The position numbers and the translations under genes are program-made. A DNA stretch of 64,000 nucleotides from positions 67,139,961 to 67,203,960 of the forward strand of contig NC_080179.1 in the NCBI RefSeq assembly GCF_950295315.1, read 5' to 3'. How positions within the stretch are numbered: the first letter of the stretch is position 1; every line of letters starts with the position of its first letter. The DNA comes from Erinaceus europaeus. Its lineage: Eukaryota > Chordata > Mammalia > Eulipotyphla > Erinaceidae. The notes beneath the pieces were generated by a model. It was not told where the DNA came from. It made no database searches and saw nothing but the letters and a program-made list of their open reading frames with translations. Below, piece after piece: positions 44,003-56,519 of this stretch.

Positions 44003-44406
44003 TGAAATAGGTATTTCTTACTATATGGTGCTGTCAAAAAAATGTAAAAGCCTTTGTTCGAGGGGGGTACTGATTCTGAGGGTTCCCACCCTTATGAATA
44101 TGAGGACCAAGTGAAAATACATTTGACTGCTGTCAGCAGTGTATTTCTGGTGCCCAGCAACCTCAGAAGGTGAGAAAACAGGTGTGCAAACAGGATTGTG
44201 CAGTTACAAAGTTTATAACTGAGATTCAGACAGCTGTTTATTTTACAATATACACTTCTTCCCATCTTACCTTCTCGTTTTTCCTGTAAGGTAAGAAGCT
44301 ATGTATAACTTCTACTTTATTTCACAGGATAAAAATAAATAAATCAATTCCCAGTTCATGGCAATTCACCAGAGCCTTTTAGAGACATGGCATTAGCTTA
44401 AGAATT

Positions 44407-44550
44407 AGAGTAGGACTAGCAGGTGGCACAGTGGATAAAGTGTTAAACTCTCGAGCATGTAGTTCAAAGTTCAATCTGCAGCATTACATATGCCACAGTA
44501 ATACTTGGGTTCTCTCCTTAGCCCACTGTATAAATACATTCTGAAAACAA
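44407..44550 (+). mobile_element. SINE-D copy, plus orientation
   Basis: GGACTAGCAGGTGGCACAGTG, ATAAAGTGTTAAACTCTCGAG and CACAGTAATACTTGGG. Reverse orientation of the copy at 48005. Confidence 0.6.
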
Positions 44551-45284
44551 GAACTGTATATGAAGAATGCCATGATGAAAGGAGGCGGACCATGGCATTT
44601 TGCCCTTGTTTTCTCCTCTTCCCTTTGCGCTATTATCTCTGCTCCTTTTTACCTTGCCACCAGTACGAAATATTACCTCACATTAGAAACAGCAAGAACT
44701 TAAGGATGAGGTCTAGTGAGGAAGAGTAATATAATCTTGTCTTTAGCTGAAAGAAGAATGAGGAAGGAAATCCAATTAGCTGGCCCACTTGACCTCTGGG
44801 TAGGTCGGCTGTTCGCAGGTGGCAGAATGTAAGTGGTAGGTAAAAGAGGGCTTGCTAATTATGTCCTAAGCAGAAGTCTTGCTTTGGAGATTTGTAGTAG
44901 TTTTTGATGGGAGCAACTCAGAGAACTCCCTCCCCCAGTGTGATGGCACTTCCCATTTCCAAACTGAGAAAATGGTAAAAAAGGAGTGAGTGTGTTAGGA
45001 GGATAACATAAATTTATAAAAGTGTATCTTGTTTTATTGTCTCTGTTTGCATGGTGACATTTCTGGGGAGATGACTTGCATTTTACTCATGCATTATCTA
45101 CTTTCCTAAGTGATTTCATCTATATCCTTGTTTGATCCTACTTGAAGCTTTTTGACATAAATTCCATTTTTTGTTTGTTTTAACTCACCTTGAGAAAATA
45201 AAATTTGCCTTAACTCACTAGTCAGTCACTTAAACTAGAACATCCTTTGATTTTTTAAAAAATTTTTTATTTACTTTGATTTTT

Positions 45285-45571
45285 TTAAACAATGGTTTTT
45301 TTTTAAATTTTTTATTTATTTTCCCTTTTGTTGCCCTTGTAGTCTTTTTATTGTTGTTGTTATTGATGTCATCATTGTTAGGACAGAGAGAAATGGAGAG
45401 AGGAGGGGAAGACAGAGGGGGAGAGAAAGATAGACACCTGCAGACCTGCTTCACCGCCTGTGAAGCGACTCCCCTGCAGGTGGGGAGCTGGGGCTCCAAC
45501 CTGGATTCTTACTCCGGTCCTTGCACTTTGCGCCATGTGCGTTTAACCTGCTGCGCTACCGCCTGACTCCC
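45285..45571 (-). mobile_element. SINE-A copy, well preserved
   Basis: Tail, GGACAGAGAGAAATGGAGAG, CACCTGCAGACCTGCTTCACC core and GCGCTACCGCCTGACTCCC head with intact A box. ACTTTGATTT occurs on both sides, consistent with a TSD. Confidence 0.9.
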
Positions 45572-46159
45572 AAAACTTTGATTTCTAAAGTTCAGTGTGC
45601 TTTTCTATCAGCTACTACTTAGACTGGGGAAAACATTTGCGATCATTCGTAGATAATTCTTAAGTCACACTTTGAGAAATACATGCTTGATGGGAGGAGA
45701 GGGAAAGCTGGAAGGAACAGTTAAGCAGCAAGGAACACCAGAATGAGCTCTGATTTCAGGGTTGATGCTATTTTGTTCTCTCTTGGAGACCTTGGTGGCA
45801 ACTGTAAGTCTACATAGTATAATTATTCCTGAAGGGAATAAGGCCTGCTTTTGATAGCTACCCAAGTGCTTTTTTCAGTCACTTTTACTTTGAGGAAGAA
45901 AAGTAAAAAATTGTTTTGTTAATGCACCATTCTTAGGTGAGTTCTACTGCACAAGTGCCAGAATTTTACATTACTATGTTTCTTTAGTCAAAATTGGAAC
46001 TGGAAGGCTGTGTCATGGCCCAGTCATTATGTAAAAGAAATGCTGTTATTAATGATTACCATTAGTTAAGACTGCCATTAATAACAACACCACTAACTTC
46101 ATGCTCAGGGTTAAATGTTTTTGAGTTTTAGTAATAGTGTATGTAATACACACCACGAG

Positions 46160-46300
46160 ATAAATGTCTTTCCCATTTCATAGGTGAGGAAGGGGAGACT
46201 GTGACTTGCCTCAAGCCACATAGTTAAGTAGCAATGCCCTGGATATGTTGTAACCTAGACTCACGTGGTTTAAATGTCAATATCCTGAAAATTTTATTAA
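46160..46300 (-). mobile_element. MIR relic
   Basis: CCCATTTCATAGGTGAGGAAG, GTGACTTGCCTCAAGCCACAT and TAAGTAGCAATGCCCTGG follow the reverse MIR order. Confidence 0.75.
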
Positions 46301-46311
46301 AACAGTAGTTA

Positions 46312-46602
46312 AAAAATTCCAGGGAAGGGGGCCAGGCAGTGGTGCACCAAGTTAAGTGCACATAACACAATTACTAAGTACAAGGACCTGCACAAGGATC
46401 TGGGTTTGAGTCCCCTGCTCCTCACCTTCAGGGGGTTGCTTCACAACAGTGAAGCAGGTCTGTAGGTGTCTCTTTCTCCTTTCTGTCTCCCCTGCTTCCT
46501 CAATTTCTTTCTGTCCTATCCAATAAAATGGAAAAAATGGTCACCAGGAGCTCTAGCTATAACTGTCAAGTAAAAATAAATAAATAAAAAATTCCAGGGA
46601 AG
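46312..46602 (+). mobile_element. SINE-A+ (shortened tail) with 16-bp TSD
   Basis: AAAAATTCCAGGGAAG at 46312-46327 and 46587-46602 flank the insert. The 3' part skips from AATGGAAAAAATGGTCACC straight to an A-tail, so most of the A+ segment is deleted. Confidence 0.92.
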
Positions 46603-46684
46603 TGTGATTTTCTTTGAACCTGTTCTACCAAGGTTCCTTTACTCTGCCTTGACACTGGCAGCTGCTAGTAGTACTCCTTAAAAC

Positions 46685-47040
46685 TTGTTATCCAGGTCGC
46701 AACAGGTTGAGCACACATGGAGTCAAGAGCTAAGATCAGAATAGGGATCCCAGTTTGAGCCCCCATCTCCCCACCTACAGGGGGGGTCACTTCACAAGCG
46801 GTGAAGCAAGTCTGCAGGTTCTCCCCCTCTCTGTCTTCCCCTCCTCTCTCGATTTTTCTCTGTCCTGTCCAACAACAATGACAGCAATAACAATAATAAT
46901 AACAATGAGCAGTAAGGGCAACAAAAGGGAAAAAATAGCCTCCAGGAGCAGTGGATCTGTAGTGCAGGCACTGAGCCTCAGCAATAACCCTGGAGGCAAA
47001 AAAAAAAAAAAAAAAAAGAACACATAAAAAATGCTTGTTA
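46685..47040 (+). mobile_element. SINE-A+ with likely TSD
   Basis: AGCAAGTCTGCAGGTTC core, GGGCAACAAAAGGGAAAAAAT, CTCCAGGAGCAGTGGATCTG and CCTGGAGGC plus A21. CTTGTTATCC / CTTGTTATAC flanks. Confidence 0.87.
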
Positions 47041-47244
47041 TACAAAAAGAAAGAAAAAAATGCTGAATTTAGATGTTGATAGTGGTTTCAATAGCAGAAC
47101 TTTCTCCACCTCTTAACTCATTGTCCTCAGATATTTAGAACCAAGAAACAGAACTTATTCTTTTTATAGGGTGAGATAGAATCAGACCTAAGTTGGAATT
47201 CATTTGCTTGGGAAAAATACATATAACTATAGCTAGATAGTTAT

Positions 47245-47396
47245 AGAAATAATAGCCCATATCTGTGACCTTGGCAGAACCACTGCAGTTTCCAATGGAG
47301 GGGATGGGGACACAGAACTCTGGTGGTGGGGACAGTGTGGGATTATACCCCTGCTATTTTATGGTTTTCTAAATCAATATTAAATCACTAATAAAA
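47245..47396 (+). mobile_element. L1 3'-UTR end fragment
   Basis: ATAGCCCATATCTGTGACC, GGACACAGAACTCTGGTGG and CAATATTAAATCACTAATAAA match the end of the segment at 11990-12140. Only the last about 150 bp are present. Confidence 0.75.
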
Positions 47397-47879
47397 AATT
47401 CTCTTGGTTCATAAAAAAATTCATTTGTTTAGATCGCCATTTGAGTAGTTAAATCAAATGTATCTTTTAGAAATGCTTATACCTTTATTCACAAAGGTTG
47501 CCAGTTTAACTGAAATTTGTTCATGAGGAAAACAAATCTAGGTTCTCTTTAACTCATATTTGGAAAATAATCTAATGATAGATAGCCTTTGTTAATGGTT
47601 CACTTGGTATCTGTGGGCAGTGCTGGATGGTTGAAGAACATGTTAGATAAATATGAACGGCCTTGAGATTTGTGATTCCATTTCCCATATTCCTGTTAAT
47701 ACAGATTGATGAAAAGATAGAACACTTTGTTTTTCAAAATTCAAGAACTTCAGTTTTCTTTTACTACATTATACTCTACGTTATAGATTAGTTTGCAGGC
47801 AATTGAAAGATAATGAAGAGAATAGAGAGAAACAGAAATCCTTTATTTCTGTTGTTTAAGCTAGGAAGAATAAGTGAAA

Positions 47880-48240
47880 TGTGGTAAGTGAGTAGTTACA
47901 CTAATATAGGGCCCAAGGACTCAGGTTCAAACCCTCAGTTCCCACCTGCAGGGGAAACTCCATGAGCAGTAAAGCAGTGCTGCAGGTGTCTCCTTTCTTC
48001 TTCTTCTTTTTTAAAAAAAATTTATTAATGAGAAAGATAGGAGGGGAGAGAGAAAGAACCAGACATTACTATGATACATGTGCTGCTAGGGATCAAACTC
48101 GGGACCTCATGCTTGAGAATCCGCTGCGCCACCTCCCGGACTACAGTGTCTTTATTTTTCTCTCCCTCACGATTTCCTACTTTTCTCTCAGTTTCTCTCA
48201 GTCCTATCAGTGTTTTTTTGTTTTTTTTTTTAATGTTGTT
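47880..48240 (+). mobile_element. SINE-B interrupted by SINE-D
   Basis: SINE-B occupies about 47885-48000 (GACTCAGGTTCAAACCCTC, GCTGCAGGTGTCTCC) and resumes after 48146 with a CTCTCCCTCACG pyrimidine block. Between them a minus-strand SINE-D (about 48005-48146; AAATTTATTAATGAGAAAG to CCACCTCCCGGACTAC) is inserted, so SINE-D was active after this SINE-B. Confidence 0.75.
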
Positions 48241-48639
48241 TTGTTGTACTAACCAAAAAGGATTTAATCTGAATTTAAGTGAATAAATTTGTACAAAAAC
48301 TCATTTTGTTGTACTCATTATCTGCTTAGATGTAATTGAAATCAGCCAAAATTTAAGTGGTATCTTCTCAGTATGTGAAAGACTGGATATTACAAAAGAA
48401 GTGAATTTTCCACATGAGTCACTTGGAATGATAAACTGATTTTACACTCTGAACTTAACACTTACTCTGAAAATGTAATACAAAACATTTGAGAAATTAA
48501 TTACTAAAATTAATGGTGTCAGACACTAAAGAATATTGCAGTTCTCTCTTCTTGGAGGCTTTGATTACCTTTTAGGACTTCATTGGGTGAGGGGCACCTT
48601 TCAATTTCCCTTGTGCTGCTCTTCCTGGTTTTACTGCTT

Positions 48640-48760
48640 CCTGAATTTATTGCTACCAAAATGAAAGCTCCATGAGGAGATTATCGTCCTCCTGTTTATT
48701 TTTATTCCTAGTGTCCAGAGCTTAATAAAAAATTTTAGAATAAATTACTGTGAAGAGTCT
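48640..48760 (+). mobile_element. L2 3' end relic
   Basis: AAAATGAAAGCTCCATGAGG, TTTATTCCTAGTGTCCAGAG and AGCTTAATAAAAAATTTTAG fit the L2 3' end. Confidence 0.65.
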
Positions 48761-49164
48761 CCATTTTACTTTTAGTATTCAGTTTCTTGAAAGGTTTCTA
48801 TCCAACAGTTGCTGTAAATCTTTATCTTTAGTTCTCTTGCCCATAGTTATCCTTGAAATGAGTGAAATAATGTCCTCTAAGATGTGTGACTTTCTAAGTG
48901 CCTAATCGAAAGGGTTCTTATTACCTATAATCAGTTACTGCTAGACTTTACCTAACGTTGGTGCTGTTGTCTGCCTGTTTCTTCTTCAATTCTTGTTTTG
49001 CTTTCTATTTTCTGTACTATATTCCCTCACCACATCAATATTCAGCCTATATATCCTTTCAGTATTACTCTTTCTGAGTTTAGTCCTTATAGAAATTTTC
49101 ATCTATGTTCCCTGCCTGATGAAACAGTCCTATTTCTCTCATCTTTAGTGTTTGTTTGTCTTCC

Positions 49165-49875
49165 CCCACCCCCGAGCCAAGGCCTCCACAGCCATGATTT
49201 TACTGCTCCTCGATCACTGTTTCATTTGGATAGACAGAAGAAGAGAGAGATACCACAGCACTAAAACTTCTTCCAGTGCCATGGCACCAACCATGTGGTG
49301 CTGTGTCGGGAAATCATGAGGATGTGGTTGAGCTCGGCAGGGCTCACAAAGCACCCTGCATTCCTGATATTGTGGCCTATCTACGTAATCATTGTTTTGC
49401 CTAAAAGATCTCCACTCATTCCATTCCTTTGATCTAGCTTCTTTCTATCCTCAAGACCCTCTCTGCCTCCAGAGTAATATCAATTCCACCAGTTAAAACC
49501 CTCGCAACAGTTGCTTAGGAAGTTCCTACCTTTCCAGCTCACTTTTGCCTTTCTCCGCCCTTTTCCTAGCCATTTCTGTTTCCGACTTGCCACTTCCTGG
49601 TCTGCCATTTAAAAGCCGTGGCTCTCTGATCAATAAATATATTGCATTGTCTCGCCATGTATTTGGTTCCTGAGTCATCTCCCTCGTGTCGCTGAGTGAA
49701 TAGCAGCCCAGGCTGGCTCAGGTCGCGTTCTCTCCAACCCAGAGAGTACGTGCCTGGGAAGAGGCACCCCTACACTAGCCCGGCAGTGCTGTGCTTGAAT
49801 GTGGGCCAAGGGGAGGGCAAGGCACACACCCTACCCAGTGAACTATCTCTTGGGCCCTTGGCATTAATTTTTAAT
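49165..49875 (-). mobile_element. SINE-E split by a solo LTR
   Basis: Halves 49165-49303 and 49786-49870 rejoin into one minus-strand SINE-E (GGATAGACAGAAGAAGAGAG, AACTTCTTCCAGTGCCATGG, then TGTGCTTGAATGTGGGCC and GTGAACTATCTCTTGGGCCC head). Confidence 0.75.
49298..49791 (+). mobile_element. Solo LTR of an endogenous retrovirus, 6-bp TSD
   Basis: The 482-bp insert 49304-49785 begins TGTCGGGAAATC and ends GCCCGGCA, so it has TG...CA ends. It is bounded by GTGCTG at 49298-49303 and 49786-49791. Inside are a TATA-like TTTAAAA (49608-49614) and AATAAA (49632-49637), the spacing expected of U3/R. No gag, pol or env is present, so it is a recombined solo LTR. A 6-bp duplication is typical of class II (betaretrovirus-like, ERVK) integrases, but ERV families overlap in this. 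The plus orientation follows from the TATA/poly-A order. Confidence 0.85.
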
Positions 49876-50845
49876 CAAATGTAGATGTCCATAATTATGT
49901 CCGTGACTTTGCTCTCTCTCTTGAGCTCCTACTTTACTCAGTCATACAGTGAATATTAAGCATGTGTCAGAACTGAACATGTAGTTCAAGAATGATTAGT
50001 GAGCTAACAGTTACGTAGTGCATTGCATTTATATTAGAGTGCTGTGGGACTACAGAAACAAGTGGCCTGTTCATTTTGGAGAGAGGTAAGGAATGTTGTC
50101 CATCAGTGATCATGAGGATGATTAAGAATGGTTAGGATTTTGCCAGGTAGATAAAGTAGTTTACGTTGTCTTCATCTGAAAGGGGTGTTCTATGGTGGCA
50201 AGATTCCATAGTAGGGAAGTTTCCAGTGGATATATAGCCTCAGAAGAGGCAGTGGACATCTCTGTCCAGTGGAACCATTAAAATAGTATATAGACTCCAG
50301 AGGGAGAAAGGTGACTAAGGACAGGGGAGTTAATAACAGAGTCCAGTGTGTTTGAGAGACTGATTTAGGCTGAATTTCTGATGTGTGATAGATTTGCTCT
50401 TTTCTGTGATACCTGTTTCTTACTGTAGTAATGGTCATGATGGAGTAATACCCCATTGGTTTTAATATGCCTACAAATCAGCTGGTGATATGATATTGAC
50501 TGAAAATGCTGATTTTGATTTGAGTTTTGGCTGGAAACTGAGATTCTTCACGTCTGACATGCTCCCAGTCATGGCACACTGTCAGCCTCTGTTTTTTTGG
50601 AGTAGAAATGAATCAAAGGAGCCAACACTGAGCAGAAAAATACAGAGAAAGCCATCTACAAGTGGGGATGAAGGTCTCCACACATTTGAGGAGCTAAAAT
50701 TAGTGCAGGTCATAAGGCATTTAAGGGGGCAAAGAGCAGAGATGGGCAGAGTCTTCAGAAGTGAGTAGGCATCAGGTCATGAAGGACTTTGCTAAGGACT
50801 GTTCACTTCAGACTGTTGGTAGAAGCACCTGATTAGATTTTGACC

Positions 50846-51014
50846 ATAAAGAGATGGGGATACTACAGATCCAAGAAGGATGACAGAGGACCTAGTGGGG
50901 GTTGTATTGTTATATGGAAAACTGGGAAATGTTATGTATGTACAAACTATTGTATTTACTGTTGAATGTAAAACATTAATTCCCCAATAAAGAAATAAAA
51001 AAAATAAAGAGATG
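50846..51014 (+). mobile_element. L1 3' end, 147 bp, with 11-bp TSD
   Basis: ATAAAGAGATG at 50846-50856 and 51004-51014 flanks an L1 3'UTR end (GACAGAGGACCTAGTGGGGG to TTCCCCAATAAAGAAATAAA). Severe 5' truncation. Confidence 0.92.
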
Positions 51015-51249
51015 CTGAGATTTTTATCACGTTGAGGTCAGCGTATTTGCGGCTCATTTTGATAGGGATTATTAAATAAGTTGATGTAGATCTGAGCTGG
51101 GGAGCATTTAGCCACTAGATATACATGCATGACGTCATAGCTGGCAAAAGTAGAACCAAAAATCCAGACTCTGGGGGAATATAGTAAATTTCAGAGTAGG
51201 GAGAGGGGGCCAAGGAGAAGTTTGTGGAGGAGACCATGATGCTGCTGCT

Positions 51250-51602
51250 AGAAAATTAGATGGAGGGGGTTGCGTGGTATCACCTGGTTAATTAAGCGCA
51301 CATGGCGCAAAGCGCAAGGACCAGCGCAAGGCTCTCTGCCTGCAGGGGGGTTGCTTCACAAGGGGTGAAGCAGGTCTGCAGGTGTCTATTTTTCTCTCCC
51401 TTCTCTTGTTTCCCCTCATCTCTTGATTTCTCTCTGCTGTGTCCAACAACGACAGCAATAAGAACAACAATAACGATAAACAACAAGGGCAACAAAAGGG
51501 AAAAAATAGCCTCCAGGAGCAGTGGATTTATAGTGCAGGCACTGAGCCCTAGCAATAACCCTGGAGGCAAAAAAAAAAAAAAAAGAAAAAGAAAATTAGA
51601 TG
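51250..51602 (+). mobile_element. SINE-A+ with TSD
   Basis: GAAAATTAGATG on both sides (about 51250 and 51591). The head keeps CATGGCGCAAAGCGCAAGGACC, but the B box is deleted (GGCTCTCTGCCTGCAGG). Confidence 0.9.
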
Positions 51603-51808
51603 ATGGACCTATAGTGTCATTGAAAGAAATCTAGGTGAAGGGGCTCTTCAGAACTGAAGAGGTCAAATCAGAATCTAAAGAGTAACTTTAAGATTGCCAG
51701 TTTGGAGATTTTTAAATTTAGCAAGATATATTCCAGTGGGATGGTGGAGATAGGAACCATGTTGTAGAAGATGAGTTATGATAATATAGATGAAGAGGAT
51801 TCAGCTGC

Positions 51809-52027
51809 AGTTAACTACTACTTTTTTTTTTATTTCTTTATTGGGGCATTAATGTTTTACAGTCAACAGTAAATACAATAGTTTGTACATGGATAACATT
51901 TCTCAGTTTTCCACATAATAATATAAACCCCCACCAGGTCCTCTGTCATCCTTTTTAGACCTGTACTCTCCCCCTCTATCCACCCCACAGTCTTTTTACT
52001 TTGGTGAAATACACCAAGTTAACTACT
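51809..52027 (-). mobile_element. L1 3' end, about 197 bp, with 11-bp TSD
   Basis: AGTTAACTACT at 51809-51819 and 52017-52027 flanks minus-strand L1 3'UTR (TTCTTTATTGGGGCATTAATG to GTCTTTTTACTTTGGTG). Confidence 0.92.
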
Positions 52028-52049
52028 TCTTAAGAAATGTTATTGTTGG

Positions 52050-52190
52050 TGGTGGTGGGGGTAAATAGCAAAATGGTTATGCAAAGAGCCCCTCATGCCT
52101 AAGGCTCCAGATTCCCAGGTTCAATCTCCCACACCACCATAAACCAGAGCTGAGCAGTGCTCCGGTAAAAATAAATAAATAAATAAAATA
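52050..52190 (+). mobile_element. SINE-C copy
   Basis: GGGGGTAAATAGCAAAATGG, GGTTCAATCTCCCAC B box and GCTGAGCAGTGCTCCGG, then (AAAT)n. Confidence 0.82.
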
Positions 52191-52194
52191 AAAG

Positions 52195-53310
52195 CTTAAA
52201 CAGCAAGGGGGAAATAAAGGGAAAATAGCCAAATGAGACCACATCAAATGTAAAAGCTTCTGCACAGTGAAAGAAACTTGTATCCACACAGAAAGACACC
52301 TTACTGGGAGAAAAATACTTGCTTACCATGCATTTGACGGGATAGCAGCCAGAATATATGAGGACTCAGAAAATTTAAGGACATGAATTTATAAATCTCC
52401 AAAGAAGACAAACAGATGGTCAGTCAGCACCTGAAAAGATGTTCATCATCTCTTTTATTAGGGAAATATGAATCAAAACCAAAATGAGGTAATTACCTCA
52501 CACCTGTGACAATGGCTGTTATCCAAAAGATAAATAGTAATACCAAATGTTGAAGCGGATGTGGACAGAAATGGAGCCCTGGTACCTTGTTGATGACTAT
52601 AAATTATAAATAGAAATTAGTTTTTAAAGGTAAGTTAATAAACCATTATGGAAATTAGTGTATAGAGTCCTTAAAGGAATTTCACACAAGTCATTGATCC
52701 TCCTGAAAGGTAAAAGCACAAATCAAAAGAGTTATATGCTTCCCTGGTTTATTGTTATCTGCAATATTCAGCAACTGTAGACAACCTAACTGTTCATCAC
52801 AAATGAATAAAGAGATGTGGAATACTACTCAGCAATAAAGGGTGAAACTCTCCCATTTGCAACAGCATGTATGTTTCTAGAGGGTGACGTGCTCAGTGAA
52901 ATTAGTCAGATGGAGACAGACAAGACATGATATGATTTCACATATGTGGAATATAGAGACAGCAGATGAAAGAATCGAAAAACAAAACAAATATTAGTGG
53001 TGGGCTGGGGAGATAGCATATGGTTATGTAGAAAGATTTTAACACTTGAGGTAGCCCAAGGTCCCTGGTTCAATCCTCAGCACCACCATAAGCTGGAAAA
53101 TAATAATAATGACATTATTATTATTAGTGGTTATCAGAAGAGAGGGGATAGAGCAATGGAGACATTAGGTAAAGGGGAGTAATCACATGGTACAGGATAA
53201 AATTCAACTTTCAGTGAAATTTAATGTGGCGTATATATACGTGTTGATGTTTAATGATGCACTCTGGAACTAATGTAATATGATAGTAAAGATAGTAAAA
53301 TAAAAAGGAG
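52195..53310 (+). mobile_element. Ancient L1 (ORF2 3' part and 3'UTR)
   Basis: AAATGTAAAAGCTTCTGCAC, ATGAATCAAAACCAAAATGAG, TGGAATACTACTCAGCAATAA and TTTCACATATGTGGAATATAG follow the classical old-mammalian L1 ORF2 tail. It has many stops. A SINE-C (about 53000-53097) is inserted near its 3' end. Confidence 0.85.
53000..53097 (+). mobile_element. SINE-C inside ancient L1
   Basis: GGCTGGGGAGATAGCATATGG, GGTTCAATCCTCAGC and ACCATAAGCTGG before (AAT)n. Confidence 0.75.
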
Positions 53311-54214
53311 GGGAATAAATGTTGGCTAGAAAGAATGTAAAGGGATGAAAAGACAGCAAAAAAATAAAAGTCAGCTAAAATCAAGAGGCTTTAGTGCATG
53401 AGCTGTTAGTTGAGGAGAAAACTTAAGAGAATGGTTAAGAGTCAAACCTAGACCTTTTAGAACCAGAAACCTAGTGCTGTGTCAGTGCTTTCTTCCCAGT
53501 GTTCTGTTGAATCCAAGAAATTGCAAAATTCTGTCCATTTTGCCTTCTGAATATATTTTGAATGTGTCCATGCTTGTCCATTCCCATCACCAGTGCAGTG
53601 GTACTGTACTCAATTTTACCTTCCTGGAGTTTTAACTGAATTTCTTCCTCCCCTGTTTAAGAACACACACACATGGAAAAGAAAACCCACTATTTGCACT
53701 CTGCTACAACCCATGGTTTACCAGAGACATTTAAGAGAGCAATAATGAATGTACACATGTGACCAGCTCATTCAACTGGCCCCCCCCCCCCCGACATCTT
53801 CAACCAGCCCCTTATTAGCTGCAGTGGATGGATGCCAAGACCCCTCCTCCCCCCATTAAACTTGATATATACTATCTTCTACACTATTTCTTTTCATAAT
53901 TTTATTTCCGGCCACCCACTGCCTCTAACATTGATCCCACAACACAAAGTAAACAAAAACCAAAACAAACAAAACTAAGTTCTCGCCTTCTCCCTTATGC
54001 TTGGTTTTTTCCTCCATCACTGGTTTTGGGCTTCCTGCAATTCCTGTACAACTCTTCTTCCCCAGTAGTTAGGCATTTCTTCTGTGTTTCCATAGCAACT
54101 TTCCCACTTACGCTATTGACATTTTCTCTAGTATTCTCACTAGACCTATAAGGAGTTGGCTAATTCATCTTTCTCCTCTCTTTTCTTTTTCCTTTCTTCT
54201 CTCTGGTTAGACCT

Positions 54215-54312
54215 CTAACCTTTGGTTTATAGTGGTGCTGGGGATTGAACCTAGGACCTTTAGTGCCTCAGGCATGAAAGATATTTTTCATAAACACTAT
54301 ACTTCCTTCTGA
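54215..54312 (-). mobile_element. SINE-C copy
   Basis: AACCTTTGGTTTATAGTGGTG, GGGGATTGAACCTAGGACC and TGCCTCAGGCATGAAAG. Confidence 0.7.
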
Positions 54313-56519
54313 GCACATGCGTTTCTTGGTTCTTATAAAAATGCTAAAGTTGATTTTGCATCATGCATTAGGAAAACCTACTATTGATTTCTTTTGTGTG
54401 TGTGTGTGTGCGTGCATCATCTTATGCCCTTGTCCAATGTGTGACTACAAAACTGGCTTTCAGGTTTGTGTTTAAATGTGATCCTCTGAAATTTTGGAAA
54501 GAAATTCAGGGATTGAGTTTGTTTTAAAAATCTACTAGTCACGACGAGGTCAAATCGGGTAATAGTGGAGAGAGATGCTGTTAGCCATCCAACACATAAA
54601 TCATTGTGCTTCTTTCTGTAGCAAAAACAAAGACAATAGCACTATGGCCTGTGATCACATTTTAGTTGAAGAGAGATATAATATATACATCAGCAGTAAA
54701 TCTTACAATATAGTGTATATTTTAATGCTAACTTTCATGGGAAACCAGCTGAATATCAGCAGAGTAGTTTTTTAAAGGAAAAAAAACCTAGGACCAAGAG
54801 AAATCTTGAAGAGGCAAAGTAGCCTGGTCAACTTAAAAAAATGAGATGGAACTTTAGTGAAATTGAAATATGAATTGCAATTTAGAATGGGAAGGTGATT
54901 TGTTGGGTCTGTGTAGGAGAGTGAGATGTGGGACAGGAAAGGGAAGGATACTATGATCTAGAGGAACCAGAGGATGGAATATTTGCATTGAATGGGTTAT
55001 GAATGTGCTTGAGGGCATATGAGAGTGGGTGTGGGGGATGTGAGCTATGTGGGGTGTCAGATTGCTATGACAGAAGGGTGTGTATGGGCAGTGATTGTTG
55101 GTGCTTTCTCTTGAAAGCAAAAAATTTCATGGAGTGATAAGTGACTGAAGTATAAAGAAACTTTGTTCAGAATGCTTACTAGCAGTCACTGGTATGTAGC
55201 ATAGCCTAAAATTGTCGTCATGTTTTTTCCTCCTTGTAACATTTTACTTGGTTTCTTCTGTTTCTTCCACAGTCTTCTATGCACTTTTAAATCTCATTTA
55301 ACTCTGCTACCTGTGTTTTTACTTTCCCTGAAAGCTGAAGTTCTGATTTTTCTTGTTTAAGTTTGTGAGTTGAGAGCAGGTTTCTCAGACTGTGTACACT
55401 TCTTCCCAGGGGCCAGTATACTTCTGGATTGCGGAGGACACACTTTTATCCTTTACACCCTGAACTTGCTTACCTGTAACAGTGTATACGCAGTACAAGT
55501 CTGAAGACCAGAGGAAACCATGTTGCAGGAACTGTTGACCCAGATTTTACTCATTTCTCCTATTTAGTTTTATCCACTGACTGTACTGTGAAGACATCAT
55601 TTATTTCTTTTTTCCCTCTTCACTTTTTTCATTACTTCTTAGTACAGGCTGCTTTCTGCATATGTGTCATTCTTTTCCTTGAGTGTTTTCTTTCATCTAT
55701 AGACAATGAATAAATTTTCTAAATGTTACTACAACCTTTAAACTTCCTGTAAGGCCATTGCTCCATCTCTTTCTTTCTTTTTAAGTTTTCCTATTACTCA
55801 TGATTCCTCTTGATTTTCAAATAATAACACATTATTTGAAATAATTTTTATATATATTTTTCTTATTTGATATTTGGAATAAATTCTGTTCTCCAAGGGA
55901 AGAAAAGGGCTAGTCTTGTTTCTTTTGGTTTGCTTCCATAGTGTTTTGCGCTAAGGTCTTAGATGTAGTTACTGTTGACAGTTGGTCTTCCTGTGCTGTT
56001 CTTAAAGCTCCTCTTATGTAGGGAGTTGTTTCTGCTGATGGCAGGTCCTAGATCTTACGGTTTTTTGTGGTACTAAAAACTTGTAAGGAGAACACTTCCT
56101 TTCCTTTTGACCAGTGTTAGTAAATGCCAATGAGTTAGCACATTATTACTAACTTAATTGTCAATACAAGTCAACAAATATATTGTGAGCGAAAAAAATG
56201 TAAAAAGCAATGCTGCCTACTGCAGCAGGTTAGGCGTAACAAGCTAGAACACAGAACAGCTGCTCTTAAACATTGTGCTGTCTTTTTACTGTCAGTGAAA
56301 TTGAGCAGATATATATTGAAACACTCATTTTATAAATATTCTGAGGACTAAGCCCCCTACTTAACCATCTGTTAAGATATCACTTTAAAGACAAATTTGC
56401 CTTCTGCTTTTAGGATCATCTTCAATGGCTGCTCACATTGGCATCTTCCAGTTTCCATCTTAGTTTTTTTTTTTTGCTCATTCTCCTTGTTACTTCTTGC
56501 CATTTATATTGCTTGTGAC
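54313..56519. other. No recognised feature
   Basis: About 2.2 kb intronic sequence. Apart from a (GT)n at about 54395-54412, I identify no SINE, L1 end or exon. Confidence 0.5.
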
